NCBI RefSeq assembly: GCF_008831285.2
Contig: NC_045141.1
Span: forward strand, 17,408,106 to 17,472,105
Length of the DNA: 64,000 nt
Source of the DNA: Nymphaea colorata
Lineage: Eukaryota > Streptophyta > Magnoliopsida > Nymphaeales > Nymphaeaceae
Direction: 5' to 3'
How positions within the stretch are numbered: position 1 is the stretch's first letter; every line of letters starts with the position of its first letter. The position numbers and the translations under genes are program-made. The notes beneath the pieces are model-generated. The model saw only the letters and a program-made list of their open reading frames with translations. It made no database searches and was not told the origin of the DNA. Below, piece after piece: positions 37,159 to 47,492 of the stretch.

Positions 37159-37300
37159 GTTTGTTTTTAGTTTAGAATTGTTTTTATCTATCAACTATAT
37201 GTGTGTGCTTATATTTTTATTTAATTTTGTTGTTAGAATCTCTGAGATACTGAACTTGTGTTTCATTTGACCCTGGTATGATTGTTTCTGGTTTGCTTAG

Positions 37301-37500
37301 GCTACAACGTGTTGAATCTTTTGATACATCGAAAGAATCTTAACCATCTTCATCTTGATTACAATTTTAATTTGAAGCCCATGAAGACACTGACCACCAA
37401 GGAGCGTAAGAAGTCAAGTTTTGGAAATGCTTTTCACCTGTGCCATGAAATTCTGCGGTTAACCAAACGTGTGGTTGTTGCCAACATACAGTTCCATTTG
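37301..37500 (+). pseudogene. PRP8: Captured PRP8 exon fragment 2
   Basis: After an acceptor-like TTTGCTTAG, 66 open codons read [20 protein letters not shown] and on through [34 protein letters not shown] and [10 protein letters not shown]. This matches PRP8 several hundred residues downstream of fragment 1, so the intervening exons were lost or never captured. Similarity stops at about 37500. Direct splicing of fragment 1 to fragment 2 would be out of frame (phase 0 donor, acceptor leaving GC before TAC). Confidence 0.88.
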
Positions 37501-40500
37501 CATGATTGGTGGGAGTTCAAAACTACGATTGATACTTGTGAAGGTTTTGTATGTCTTTATTCCACCGTCCAAGAATAATGATCTGCTTGGATAAAATGTG
37601 AAACTCATAATTCTTTTGGCTTGTATTGATAAAATTTTTGCCCTTCACTTGTGGCCTGGTGCCAGCATATGGCGTTATCCTGACTTAGGTGTCCTAGCTG
37701 TTGCTTCTACTAAAGATTAGACACATATAATTTTTATATATGTAGTTGTGTCATGTTTCTATATTTTTTCTTTCCTCTCACTTTGAAGTTTGAACATGTC
37801 TGATTGGTGATTTCTGCCAAGTATTGAAGAGATTCTTGGAGGGTCAGGGATTACGTTCCTCTTTCATAAAGTATCATTTTGCATTTTGAGTTATCTCTAA
37901 GCTGATTAGGGTTTGTGGTGGTAGTGTTACATATTTCTTTTGCTTATCAAGAGGAGTCGGACTATGTACTTTTGATTTTTTGTGTGGCCATAAGTTTTCT
38001 AATTTCTTCATTTTTTTCCAATTTCTTTGCAATTAGCAACTGTTGCTCTACCTCCCGTTTATCGAAATATTCATACACAACAGTAAAATAAAAAGTCTTT
38101 GCTTTATTTTTCCCTATGCACCAAACAAAGTTAATTTTTACCCTGGAAAAAACCACCCCGTCATCAAACATGGCCTCAGTTTGGAAGAAAGCAAATTTTT
38201 CCTTCTGTATTTTTTTTCAGAAGTTTTTCTCATGGTAAATTTACCATGCAAAAATATACCCTACCATCAAATGGGGCCTTATTGATGATTTTTTGAGATA
38301 TACTTGGATTTATTTCATGAAAGAAAAGTTTAAAACACTTGAAAAAATTAAGGAGTTTCACTAAATGGTGAAAAAGGAACTTGGGTATAGAATTTGGTGT
38401 CTACAAACCAATAATTGTGGCAAATATACATCTGACATGTTTATGTCATATACGAGGCAACATGGTATTCAAAGGCAATTTACATGTACCTATACGCCTT
38501 AGCAAAATGAAATGGAAGAATGAAAGAGTCGTCACATTGCATAAACATGTCGAAATATAATGCATGCAAAGAACATACCACCAAGATTTTGGGCCAAGCA
38601 TGTCAACACTGGAGTACACCTAATTAATCTACTATCATTTCCATTTATGAGTTATTTTATAGTATTTTGTTGTGTATGCTATCTGAGTAGCATATGACTA
38701 AGTTTAACAAGAAGACACAGAGGTGTATCTTTGTTGGATATGATCAATATCGAAAGGGATGGAGATGTGCCAGTCCTAGCACATGACAAGTTTATGTTTC
38801 TCGTAATGTCACCTTCGATGAAGCATCATCCTGGTGGTCAGGAGAAAAGAATGAGCTTCCAGACTTTCTAGTTTTTGAGAGAGATATTTGAAACAAAATA
38901 CAATTTGAGATGAATCAATGAGAGACTAAGCCTAAAGACACAGAAGCAAAGCGATCAAATAAACAAGTTCAAACGTCTAACATAGCCCAAGACGAGAAAA
39001 ACGAGCAGATCCATGGAGAACATGAGTTAGTCCTATTCAACGATGAAGTATAGAAGAAGACCAACTATCACAACTTAAAGAGCCAGAAGGAGCATCTATA
39101 ACGTCCAAAAGATCAACAAGAGTATCGAAAGCAAACCTAAGTATGCAAATGCAGATTGTGTCATCATTGGATGAGATCGAGCCAACTTCTTTTGAAAAAG
39201 CAAAAGATGTTAAAAAATGACAAACTGCAATGAAATATGAAATGAAGGCTTTTGAGCATAACGAGACCTGGGAGCTCAAACCAAAGCCTGCAAGAATAAA
39301 GCCTATTACTTATAAGTAGGTTTACAAAATAAAAAGAAAGGCAGATGGCTCGGTCGATAGATATAAGGCTCAAATAGTCACGAGAGGATTTTTATAGCAG
39401 TATAGCATTGATTTTGATGAAACTTTTAGTCATGTTGCAAAGATCACATTTGTACGTATGCTTATAGCTATTGCTACAAGCAAGTCTTGGAATATATGAC
39501 AAATGGATGTGAAGATTGCATTCTTGCATAGACATCTCAATCATGAAATATATATGGAGCAGCCTAAAGGATTCAAATCTCCAGACAAGCAAACTACTTC
39601 TACAAGCTAAGAAAAACACTATATGGATTGAAGCAAGCACCCAAAGTATGGTATAAAAAAATAACTGAATTTTTAGTGTTTAGTGGATTTCAAGTTGTCT
39701 CAATATATTTGAGTCTCTTCATCAAGACAATAAGTATGAAGATTACTATTTTGTTAATTTATGTTGTTGATTTAATTATTACTAGTAATGACAATGAAGA
39801 AATTAATCTCATTCGTGAACATTTCATGATGAGATTTGAAATGAAAGAATTGCGGGAGTTGCGGCACTTCCTTGGATTGGAAATTGATTATGAAACTAAA
39901 GGATAATTTTTAAGTCAAAAGAAGCATGCTCATGGCTTACTTCGTAAGTATGATATGCTCAATTGCAAACTTATCTCAACACCAATTGAAATAAATGTGA
40001 AGCTTAGAATTGATGAAGGAGACAAGTTAGAAGATGTCACTATGTACTGGCAACTGGTTGGAAGTTTATTCTACTTAACATTGTCAAGACCAAACATTAC
40101 CTGTGCAGTTGGTGTTATGAGTAGATTCATGCAAACTCTAAGAAAGCCACATTTAGAAGCAATGAAAAAAATATTAAGGTATGTCAAAAGAACTCCTGAC
40201 ATTGGTATACTTAATGAAAGAGGATCAACCATTCAAGTTGTTGGTCATTGTGATGAGGATTATGCTAGAAACTTATCAACTCAAAGATCGACTATTGGAT
40301 TTATATTCAGTCTTGGAAGTAGTGCAATTTCATGGTGCAGTGAGAGACAGCCAACAGTTTTACTGTCTACAATAGAAACAGATTATACAACAGCATCTCA
40401 AGCAGCACAGGAAAGTGTATGGTTGATGTGACTATTGAAAGACATTAAACAATATCTGGATTGTGCAGTTAGACTCTACTACGACAATTAAAGTGCAATT

Positions 40501-40606
40501 AGACTTGTAGAGAATCATGTGAGGTGAAACATCATTTTATTATAGAGAAGGTACTCAAAGGAGAGATTCAGTTGCAGTCAATTGCTTCGGAAGATCAAGT
40601 CATTAT

Positions 40607-41161
40607 CATAAAAACTGAAGAGGCTTTGAACCTTTCTTTGTTGTGCTTAAAAAGACTAAAACTAAATAATAATAATAATAAAAAAATTAGAATGTGGTGG
40701 ATTCTTCCACCACCGACTTGTCCTCCCTATAAATAAGAGTGCTGACCATTGTGTAAAGCATCAAAAAATCTAGTAAGTTGAGTGATGTTGTGTGCTCACT
40801 TCGTCAATTGTTGTGAGCATTGAGTGAAAGTTTTCAAGTGTGTGCTCAAGTGCAATGACGTTGGATACTTGGGTGATAGCTCAGTACATGAGTTTGTTGA
40901 GGTGAGTTCTTTTACCTCACTTTTGTAAGTTTCATCTTGACAAATAATGCAAGTATATTGTTTAAACGTATTTAGTGCATTTACGTCATCGTTTGTAGAG
41001 ATCACTTTGTGAACTTTATTGGTTTGTGCTTTTATTAAGTAAGTTTTGTCAAGTCTATTATTAAGAATTATTTTGGACGTCGAGACTTTGCTGGTTTTTC
41101 TTCGCATAAATTATTCGGGTTTGAATCTAAGTTATAATTAGGGCCCACATTTTTTCCTACA
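40607..41161 (+). repeat. Copia B 3' LTR, 5'-truncated
   Basis: The LTR is joined to pol sequence at about 40605, without its TGTAA start. Palindrome at 40694-40713, TATAAATA at 40728-40735, end TTCCTACA at 41161. Confidence 0.8.
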
Positions 41162-41980
41162 AACAATAAGAAGTAGCCGAATGGCTTGGGAAGAAAGGCA
41201 AAGTCAAACAATCGGGAAAACCTACATGGCCCCGATGCAAAGGTGTCACGTGGCGAAATGTTTGACTATGCAATCAAATGACATGTTGAGGTATGCTTTT
41301 GCTTGAGACCTTGACAAATAGATGCTCGATTATGGTTGTTCATGAAGACCACATAGGTGAGGCCACTGGTAGTCCAAAGAAGGAACGACCACTGTGTGGA
41401 TGAACTCCACACTAAAGTTGAAAAGTTGAGAAAAATGATACTCGAGGGTCAAGCCATGAAGGCATGAGGGGTCAGTGCCTTCCTTGATACTCCATTAGAG
41501 GAGGTGATGTCTTTCACGCTGACTGGAAAACCATCTGGTGCTTTGATGGTTGACGACATGAACAAATTGATAAAGATGGTTATTCTCGAGGATGATCTAC
41601 GATTCTGCAGTACGTCACGAATAAAAGAGCCTCTGATCTCGGATGTTTGACAATCATGTGGCGGTTATGATCTAACAATGTTGACAACAACTCATAATAT
41701 GAACCTCATTGAACAATGCATCATGCATGGAGGGACAGGAAGCGGATCAAATAAAAGTTTTAAAGGCATCCAATAGATGATCAATTGTGCTTAATTCATC
41801 GTATTAATAGGGGGGTGCATTTATCTTGTCGACTACGTAATGGCGTACCAATCGAGACAAGCTTTTTGAACTTCTAAGGAGGGTCGTTACGTCCTAAACC
41901 TTCAAGGTCTCCTGGTGAGAAAGTTTTCCCATCTGTTGCCCTCTATTATTGGAGGATAGAGATTTAGACTTATAAAAAAT
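41162..41980 (+). other. Decayed coding-like DNA, not identified
   Basis: With a few stops a long frame can be followed from about 41395 to 41770 (for example VEKLRKMILEGQAMKA, then VMSFTLTGKPSGALMVDDMN and LIKMVILEDDLRF). I do not recognise the family. It may be the other half of the degenerate element at 31570-32594 into which copia B inserted. Confidence 0.35.
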
Positions 41981-42337
41981 TGATCTAGCTACTACTGCAG
42001 AATATAATGCCCATATGGTGTGACGACCCCTTAGTCCAAAGACATTTGAGAGCTGGTTTCTCCATCTCTAGGGTTCCCCGTGATGAACTTATACTTCCGT
42101 TTGCATGTGAAGTCATCCAAGAATTTGGACTTGGTTATGCAAGTTTTAACTCCTGGAACACCTTGCACTGACTCAATCACAGATGGGCTCAAGCCCCTTG
42201 ATAGCATTCCCTTGTCGTTGGTGATTATCAGCACGCCTCTTGACCATCATTTATATCTATGCCACATGTGAAGAGAATCGAGAGCCTCATTATGAAAAGA
42301 TTCTATGAAGGCAGATGCAGATGCACCACAAAAGCCC
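41981..42337 (-). pseudogene. GLR: Antisense fragment of a divergent GLR gene
   Basis: Read on the minus strand, the segment gives AFVVHLHLPS (other frame), LIITND, LSPSVIESVQGVPGVKT, ITKSKFLDDFTCKRK and TIWALYSAVVARS, in that order and with frame changes between them. These correspond to VFVVHMTHML, WIITNS, the segment before VVGVKTH, QSKYLKKFTEKWR and AIWAHDTVFALA in exon 2 of GLR1. The divergence is far greater than among the tandem copies and the orientation is opposite, so it is a relic of another, older GLR gene. Confidence 0.75.
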
Positions 42338-42579
42338 TGGACTAGTTTGTGATTAACTAGAAAAGTTCTATATATCAGGTGCAGGGTGCGGGTGCAGAGG
42401 TTGCATTTTCCGTTCAAATTTTGGAAAACAACCACAGTCCCCTAGCTGTAAGCTTAATTTCTGTAGCAATTTTCATTGCATCACAGGCAGTCTACTTGTT
42501 CTAAATTGTGTTGAAAAAAAAAAAAATCAATTTCATTTGAAGTGGCTTTGTTTTAGATATAAATCACAAAGTTCAAATG
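42338..42579. other. Short spacer, nothing recognised
   Basis: No gene. It lies between the antisense GLR relic and the start of the unit 2 duplicated flank. Confidence 0.5.
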
Positions 42580-45500
42580 TAAAGTTTATGGATTGGGAAG
42601 ACCGTTTCTTATTTTGCTAAGAAAAACAAGCGTCAGACTTAGTTGTTAGGAAGTGGAAAAGTGAGATTTAATCGGCGTGCAATTATATAAACCAAAAATA
42701 TGTACGTGAAAACAGAAATGCCGGAAAATCCAATCAGCTAAACAAACATGAAAAATAGTAAAAGGTCAGACAAGAGATATCGAATATTTAAATTACATAT
42801 CTCACATCATAATGTCGTATCATTTTGAGAAAAAAAAACGCTTTGAGAAAAAATAAAGATAAAACAGTGATTTCCAGATCCATCGAAATGATCCAAGATA
42901 TGGTCAAGGTACTAAGCTCTGATCAAAGAACCATAGTCCTTAATTAGAGATGTCAATGAATTGGATTTGAATTGGGTATACTCTTAACTATATCTGTTTT
43001 TTCTATCTTTAGATATTTGAATTGCATTTTAAATTTTAATATGAATAAAGAGAAGTCGTATCCGAATCCAAAATCTTATTTTACATGCAATCCAAATCTA
43101 AATTTTAAATGAAAATCGGCTGATTTTCACAACATAAGACTATCAGATGTACGATATTTTCCGGTCTGAACCGTATAGTTATGTATATCCAAATCTGATC
43201 TGAATATGATCGGATGTTATGTTTAAATTCAAATCCTATCTGATTTCTTAATCGAATATTAAAATTTTCTCCATATGTGTTTTTTTTTTAAACGGTTCAG
43301 TCAGATATCTGATCTTATTCACAATCAGATATATTGACATCCCTAAGTTTAAATGATGATTGATCGCTGCTAAATCACAGACCATGGCTTTAATGCTTTG
43401 ATTTGAAATGACATAAATTAGCAAAAGTTTACTTATTTTTTATCTTCTTGTCTAATAAAGAACAACCATAAACTGATGCCAATTTTTAAAAGAAACATGA
43501 GCTTATTATTGTTCACAGCTAATCTTCCAAATGATGCCTTCAAATCTTACCCTCAATATCTAGGATGTAAAAATGAAAACAAGTACTAAAACTTGGTTTA
43601 TATTTCATTTCATAATTAAAATACAAAACCTTAAGGAATCACGATCACTCCACGCCCACCCCTCCCCACTCCCCAAAAACTAAAAAAAAAACTAAAAAGA
43701 AAATAAAAATCTAGAGTATTGCAAATTATGTAGTGAGAGATTTCTAATTTTCACAATAAACAAATTGGGTTCACAAACAAGCTCTCACCTCGTCCATGTC
43801 TAAGCTTTGGTGAGACATTAGAAAATTAACGTCCCTCGATCGAGCTCACCATTGGAAACAGAGACAGTAAATGGAAAATCAGGCGATTCACCCGACTCAG
43901 TTGAATCAGTTGTGGATCGGGAAAAATTAATTAAAATTAAATGTTTAATAACTAAATAAGTAATGTAACAAAAAATCAATAGGGTCTCATGTTTATTAAT
44001 GGACTGCTGAACATTAATCGGGTCAGGGATAGCATTACCTGTTTTTTTTGCTACCTTTTAATTACTTTTGTAAGTTTTATAATTTCATGTTACCTTATTT
44101 ATTGATTAATTTTTAATAATTTTTTCCCGTTCCATAACTGATTCAGCTCAGTCGGTGAATCGCCCGGTTTTCTATTTACTGTTATCTGTCCCCAAAGAAC
44201 CATGTCCGTCGGTGAATTTAAAATCTAGTACTTAAAAAACAATGTAACAAAACAATGAGACTACTGATATTTATTAATGTAACAACTATATTTATTAATA
44301 ATAACCGTATATTTATTAATGTAACAACAACAAACTAACCTTACCATCGGGCTATTTTACTGTTTCAGACTCTGACATGATTGAGTATAAACTTCTCATG
44401 TTATCAATGCAAAACAACTATTAAGCAAAAACAAGCATTGAATTCAAGATTACCATTTATCACCAAGTTTTAAGTGAGTCCGAAAGAGCTGTGGTCCAGT
44501 CAAATGAGTTGACTCAATGAGTCGAACGACTAATTTGGTCGGTCTTTCCAAATTTTGAGTGAAAAGAAAGTCTCCCTACTGACCCACGGAAGGTCGGGTC
44601 CAGCCAAATAAGCAAGGTCATCAAAGTTGACTCGGTGAATTTTTAAATATTATTCTACCGAAAACATTCATGAATCTGCTTTGATTCACTAGTTATTAAA
44701 TATTCGTTTAAATACGAGAAACATGACTTTTCAACCCCTTGTCCAAACCATGGTCAAGCATTCCAACCATTTCCGATGTAATATTGTTAGCCTAACTTTG
44801 CCTTTTTTTTTGTCTATTGGGTTTAAAGCGTTTTAAACACTAAGGTTTTTCTCGAGTATAATATAACGACCTTGAAAAAAATAAAAAAATATGGTAAATT
44901 TTAAAAATTTTAAAAAATTTAAAATGAAAAAATAAAATAAGTAAAAAACTAATAACACAAACATCAAAAGATCAACAAATAAAAAATAAAAAATAAAAAA
45001 AATCTATTTAACATTACAAAAATTTAAAGAAATGAAAAAAACTGAAAAAACAAAAAAAAAGTAAAACTTAACTTTTTTTGAAAAAAAATTGTTTTTTTTA
45101 GTTTTAAACGGCCAATTAATTTATTATTTTTTCATATTAAAAAAAAAAACAAGTTTTGTGTGACTATGTTAAGTTGGTATCAAGTGGTGTGAGCTTGAAT
45201 TGCACGTTTAGCACAGTAGTCAGTCGTGCCCCAAAAAAAAAAGTAAACGATGGAGAACCCTTCACATATTTTTCATAGTTAAATGAACACTCGTATTTAA
45301 AACAGACCAAATATTTTAAAATACCAAATGAAAATAAAGAAATATTAAACAGCAAGTGTGGGCAACTAACCAGACGTACAAATAATGAATCTTTTACAAA
45401 CGCAAACTTGTTTTTAATATTCTATGAAAATTTGAGCATGTATCTGTCAGAGTTTCAAAATGAAAGTCGCGTACCTTCACTCGGAGCAATACGCGCTTTT

Positions 45501-45694
45501 CGTCGTTTGAACTTACACCGGCTCATTCTTAGTCTTCCATGAGCTTGACTAGCAAAACAGGAAACGTCGCATCGGTAATTAAAACATTCGCCGTTGCCAC
45601 GTTCTTAAATTGTTCTTCTCCACAGGAAACAGAGATCTACAGGGTTATTTTAGAAAAATGGTGTGAGTCTGTCCAGTTTCTGGAAGTACTGGAG
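42580..45694. repeat. Duplicated upstream flank of GLR2
   Basis: 42592-42750 matches 15285-15440; 43460-43930 matches 15880-16330 and 23300-23800; 43930-44240 matches 23810-24120; 44280-44730 matches 24480-24860. 44820-45130 is very AT-rich. The promoter-proximal block 45380-45694 matches copies 1 and 3 but lacks the segment with the TATA-like CATAATATA (GAGCA joins ATACGCGC at about 45488). Confidence 0.75.
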
Positions 45695-45996
45695 ATGAGC
45701 TCTTCAAAATACATGACACTCCTTTTTCCTCCTTTTCTCCTCCTGTTGGCGCTCCAGAATTGCCCGCTCTCTCATGCTGCAAACAAGTCTGCAGTGCCTG
45801 TAAACGTCGGCTTGATCCTCGACTTTGAGTCTCAAGTAGGGAAGATCAGCAACATTTGCATCGCCCTCGCTCTGGAAGATTTCTATGCCACACACAACCA
45901 CAAGAAAAGGTTGGTTCTTCACGCACGCGACTGCAAGAGAGATGATTCTGTTCAGGCTGCTTCAGCTAGTAAGTTAACTTCTATAGTAGCTAGCTC

Positions 45997-46671
45997 TGTC
46001 GGATCCAGCCTCAAAAGAGGACCCGACCCGGCCCGTCACTTAAGTGACGGGCGGGTGAAGGAGAAGGCACCCGATGGTGCCCCTCCCTCTCACGACGCCT
46101 CACATGTCTCTCTCTCTTGTTATTTCTTTTGGGGAAAAAGAGAAGGGACCTTGTGGCTGCTCATAGAGGAGAATGAGAGGAGAAACGCAAGGAGGAGAAG
46201 AAGGAGAAATCGCAGCAAGGTGCGTGGGTCGATTGGCACGCCAAGAAGAAAGAGGAAAGACAAAGAAGAAAGAGAAAATGAAGGGAGTCTTCATTGGGTG
46301 ATTTCTTTCTTGAATCTTTGGGGCTCTTTCTTTCATTCGTATAAGAGATTGTTATTGCTCTCTTGAGTTCACTGTTTTTCTTAAAACAGTAGGGATATTG
46401 TTGCTCGTGTATTTGGCTCCCTTTCTTGATATATAGAAAGTCTCTCTTGCCCGTGGTTTTTTACCCCATTATTGGAGGTTTTTCCACGTAAATTGGTGTC
46501 TCCTTTTTCTTGCATCTCTAGCATATATTTTGATATATATTGCTGCAACATTGGTGTTGGAATCTCGATCTTATGCACGCTGCCCTGTAATTCCGTTTTT
46601 CAGCAGTTTGTGGTGGTTTGCCCTATTTTATTGTTGTTGAAGCATTCTTGTTGGGGGACACGACTATAACA
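45997..46671 (+). repeat. Copia C 5' LTR
   Basis: It starts TGTCGGATCC and ends CGACTATAACA. A perfect 22-bp palindrome at 46031-46052 carries two inverted TGACG cores (CGTCACTT/AAGTGACG). The small open frame beginning in the LTR is present in both LTRs and is not considered a gene. Confidence 0.93.
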
Positions 46672-46686
46672 AAGTGGTATCAGAGA

Positions 46687-46730
46687 CAGGTTAGCACCAG
46701 GTTAGCACCAAGTTAGCGCCAGGTTAGCGC
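46687..46730 (+). repeat. Four 11-bp tandem repeats in copia C leader
   Basis: Four adjacent copies of CAGGTTAGCAC or its variants (CAAGTTAGCGC, CAGGTTAGCGC) lie between the primer-binding site and the gag ATG. Confidence 0.85.
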
Positions 46731-46760
46731 CAGCGTGGTTGTGAGCATTCTTATTAAAGG

Positions 46761-47492
46761 ATGGAGTCGACCCCTACTAGAATGGTCTCTTTAAATGGAA
46801 ACAATTGGACTATATGGAAAGCAAAAATGGAAGATTTGCTGTATTGTAAAGACATGTATGCACCAATTGAGAACCAAAAGCCAGCGAATATGACAGATGA
46901 AAAATGGAAGTTATTGGACAGGAAAACCATTGGCACCATCAGACAATGGTTAGATGACTGTGTTTTTTATTTGGTATCCGCAGAGACGAGCGCGAAGTCG
47001 TTATGGCAGAAGTTGCATGATCTTTACGAGAGGAAAACAGCTGGGAACAAGGCTTTCTTGATTAGGCAATTGGTAAATCTGAAACTTAGAGAGGGAAAAC
47101 CAGTGTCAGAGCATTTGAATGAAGTACAAAGCATAATCAATCAGTTGTCAGCCATGAAAATGATATTAGATGATGAGTTACAGGCACTCTTGTTGCTCAG
47201 TTCTCTTCCCAACAGTTGGGAGACTTTAGTTGTTTCTTTGAGCAACTCCGCTCCAGATGGTGTGCTTACGATGAAGCATGTAACCAGCAGCATTCTAAAT
47301 GAAGAAACAAGGAGAAAGTCTCTTGGTACTGGTAGCTCGCAAGTGCTAGTGATGGGAGACAGGGGCAGACAGAAGAACCGTAACAAATGGCAAGACAGAT
47401 CAAAATCCAGGTCCAAATCAAGACCAAAGATGACAGGTAAATGCTTTCACTGTGGTATTCCAGGGCACAAGAAGATTGATTGCAGAAAATGA
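46761..47492 (+). CDS. Copia C Gag (capsid and zinc knuckle)
   Basis: 243 aa from ATG to TGA. Gag forms the virus-like particle of the retrotransposon and binds its RNA. The N-terminal part has the plant copia gag signature (LNGNNWTIWKAKMEDLL, then FYLVSAETSAKSLWQKLHDL). The C terminus is basic (RSKSRSKSRPK), followed by a CCHC knuckle with C-X2-C-X4-H-X4-C spacing (CFHCGIPGHKKIDC). The TGA at 47490-47492 falls three codons after the last Cys, where copia elements normally run on into protease; the downstream frame is the same. Either a TGG-to-TGA nonsense mutation or, less likely, a regulated stop. Confidence 0.88.
   Translation: MESTPTRMVSLNGNNWTIWKAKMEDLLYCKDMYAPIENQKPANMTDEKWKLLDRKTIGTIRQWLDDCVFYLVSAETSAKSLWQKLHDLYERKTAGNKAFLIRQLVNLKLREGKPVSEHLNEVQSIINQLSAMKMILDDELQALLLLSSLPNSWETLVVSLSNSAPDGVLTMKHVTSSILNEETRRKSLGTGSSQVLVMGDRGRQKNRNKWQDRSKSRSKSRPKMTGKCFHCGIPGHKKIDCRK

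Larger units (their letters stand above)
34734..38278 (+). mobile_element. PIF/Harbinger-like Pack element carrying AAP and PRP8 exons
   Basis: It is inserted in the integrase region of copia B with a perfect TTA duplication (34731-34733 and 38279-38281). The terminal inverted repeat begins GGCCCCATTTTATTG on the left and, read in reverse, GGCCCCATTTGATGG on the right. TTA target sites with such ends are the PIF/Harbinger hallmark. The empty site can be checked against copia A, where CACATTTATTGATGATTTT is uninterrupted near 20583. No transposase is recognised in the 3545 bp. Instead the element holds exon-like fragments of an amino acid permease and of PRP8 with flanking splice-like sites, plus tandem repeats at 34967-35073 and a (GA)n run at about 36846-36884. 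Confidence 0.88.
33150..40500 (+). pseudogene. Copia B gag-pol remnant
   Basis: Fragments parallel copia A but include regions A has lost: a zinc knuckle CFRCDKIG(H)FSRDF with the last Cys changed to Phe, and an integrase N-terminal zinc region with LHERLTHIGYNKLW. After the insertion, reverse transcriptase reads ITILLIYVVDLIIT, where the catalytic YVDD is YVVD, and RNase H reads GHCDEDYARNLSTQRSTIGF. Stops and shifts are frequent; the copy is dead. Confidence 0.85.
32595..41161 (+). mobile_element. Copia B: decayed LTR retrotransposon split by a DNA transposon
   Basis: Same family as copia A: it starts TGTAATGAGTCATCACT and ends TTCCTACA. The 5-bp flanks GGCAA and AACAA match at three of five positions, as expected for an aged duplication. 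Gag (33150-33900, with a damaged zinc knuckle near 33850-33905), protease and the integrase zinc region (34260-34650) precede the insertion. Integrase core (38282-38760), reverse transcriptase (39220-39950) and RNase H (40000-40500) follow it. Without the 3545-bp insertion the element is about 5 kb. A deletion near 40605 removed the end of pol, the polypurine tract and the first bases of the 3' LTR. Confidence 0.88.

Noticed and set aside
45539-45694. Upstream in-frame extension of GLR2 as the main start
   Set aside because: It would bury the signal peptide, and the equivalent ATG is absent in GLR1; kept only as an alternative start.
46058-46366. About 100-codon open frame in the copia C LTR, repeated at 50888-51199
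   Set aside because: It lies inside the LTRs, has arginine-rich low-complexity composition and matches no known protein; it is part of the regulatory repeat.
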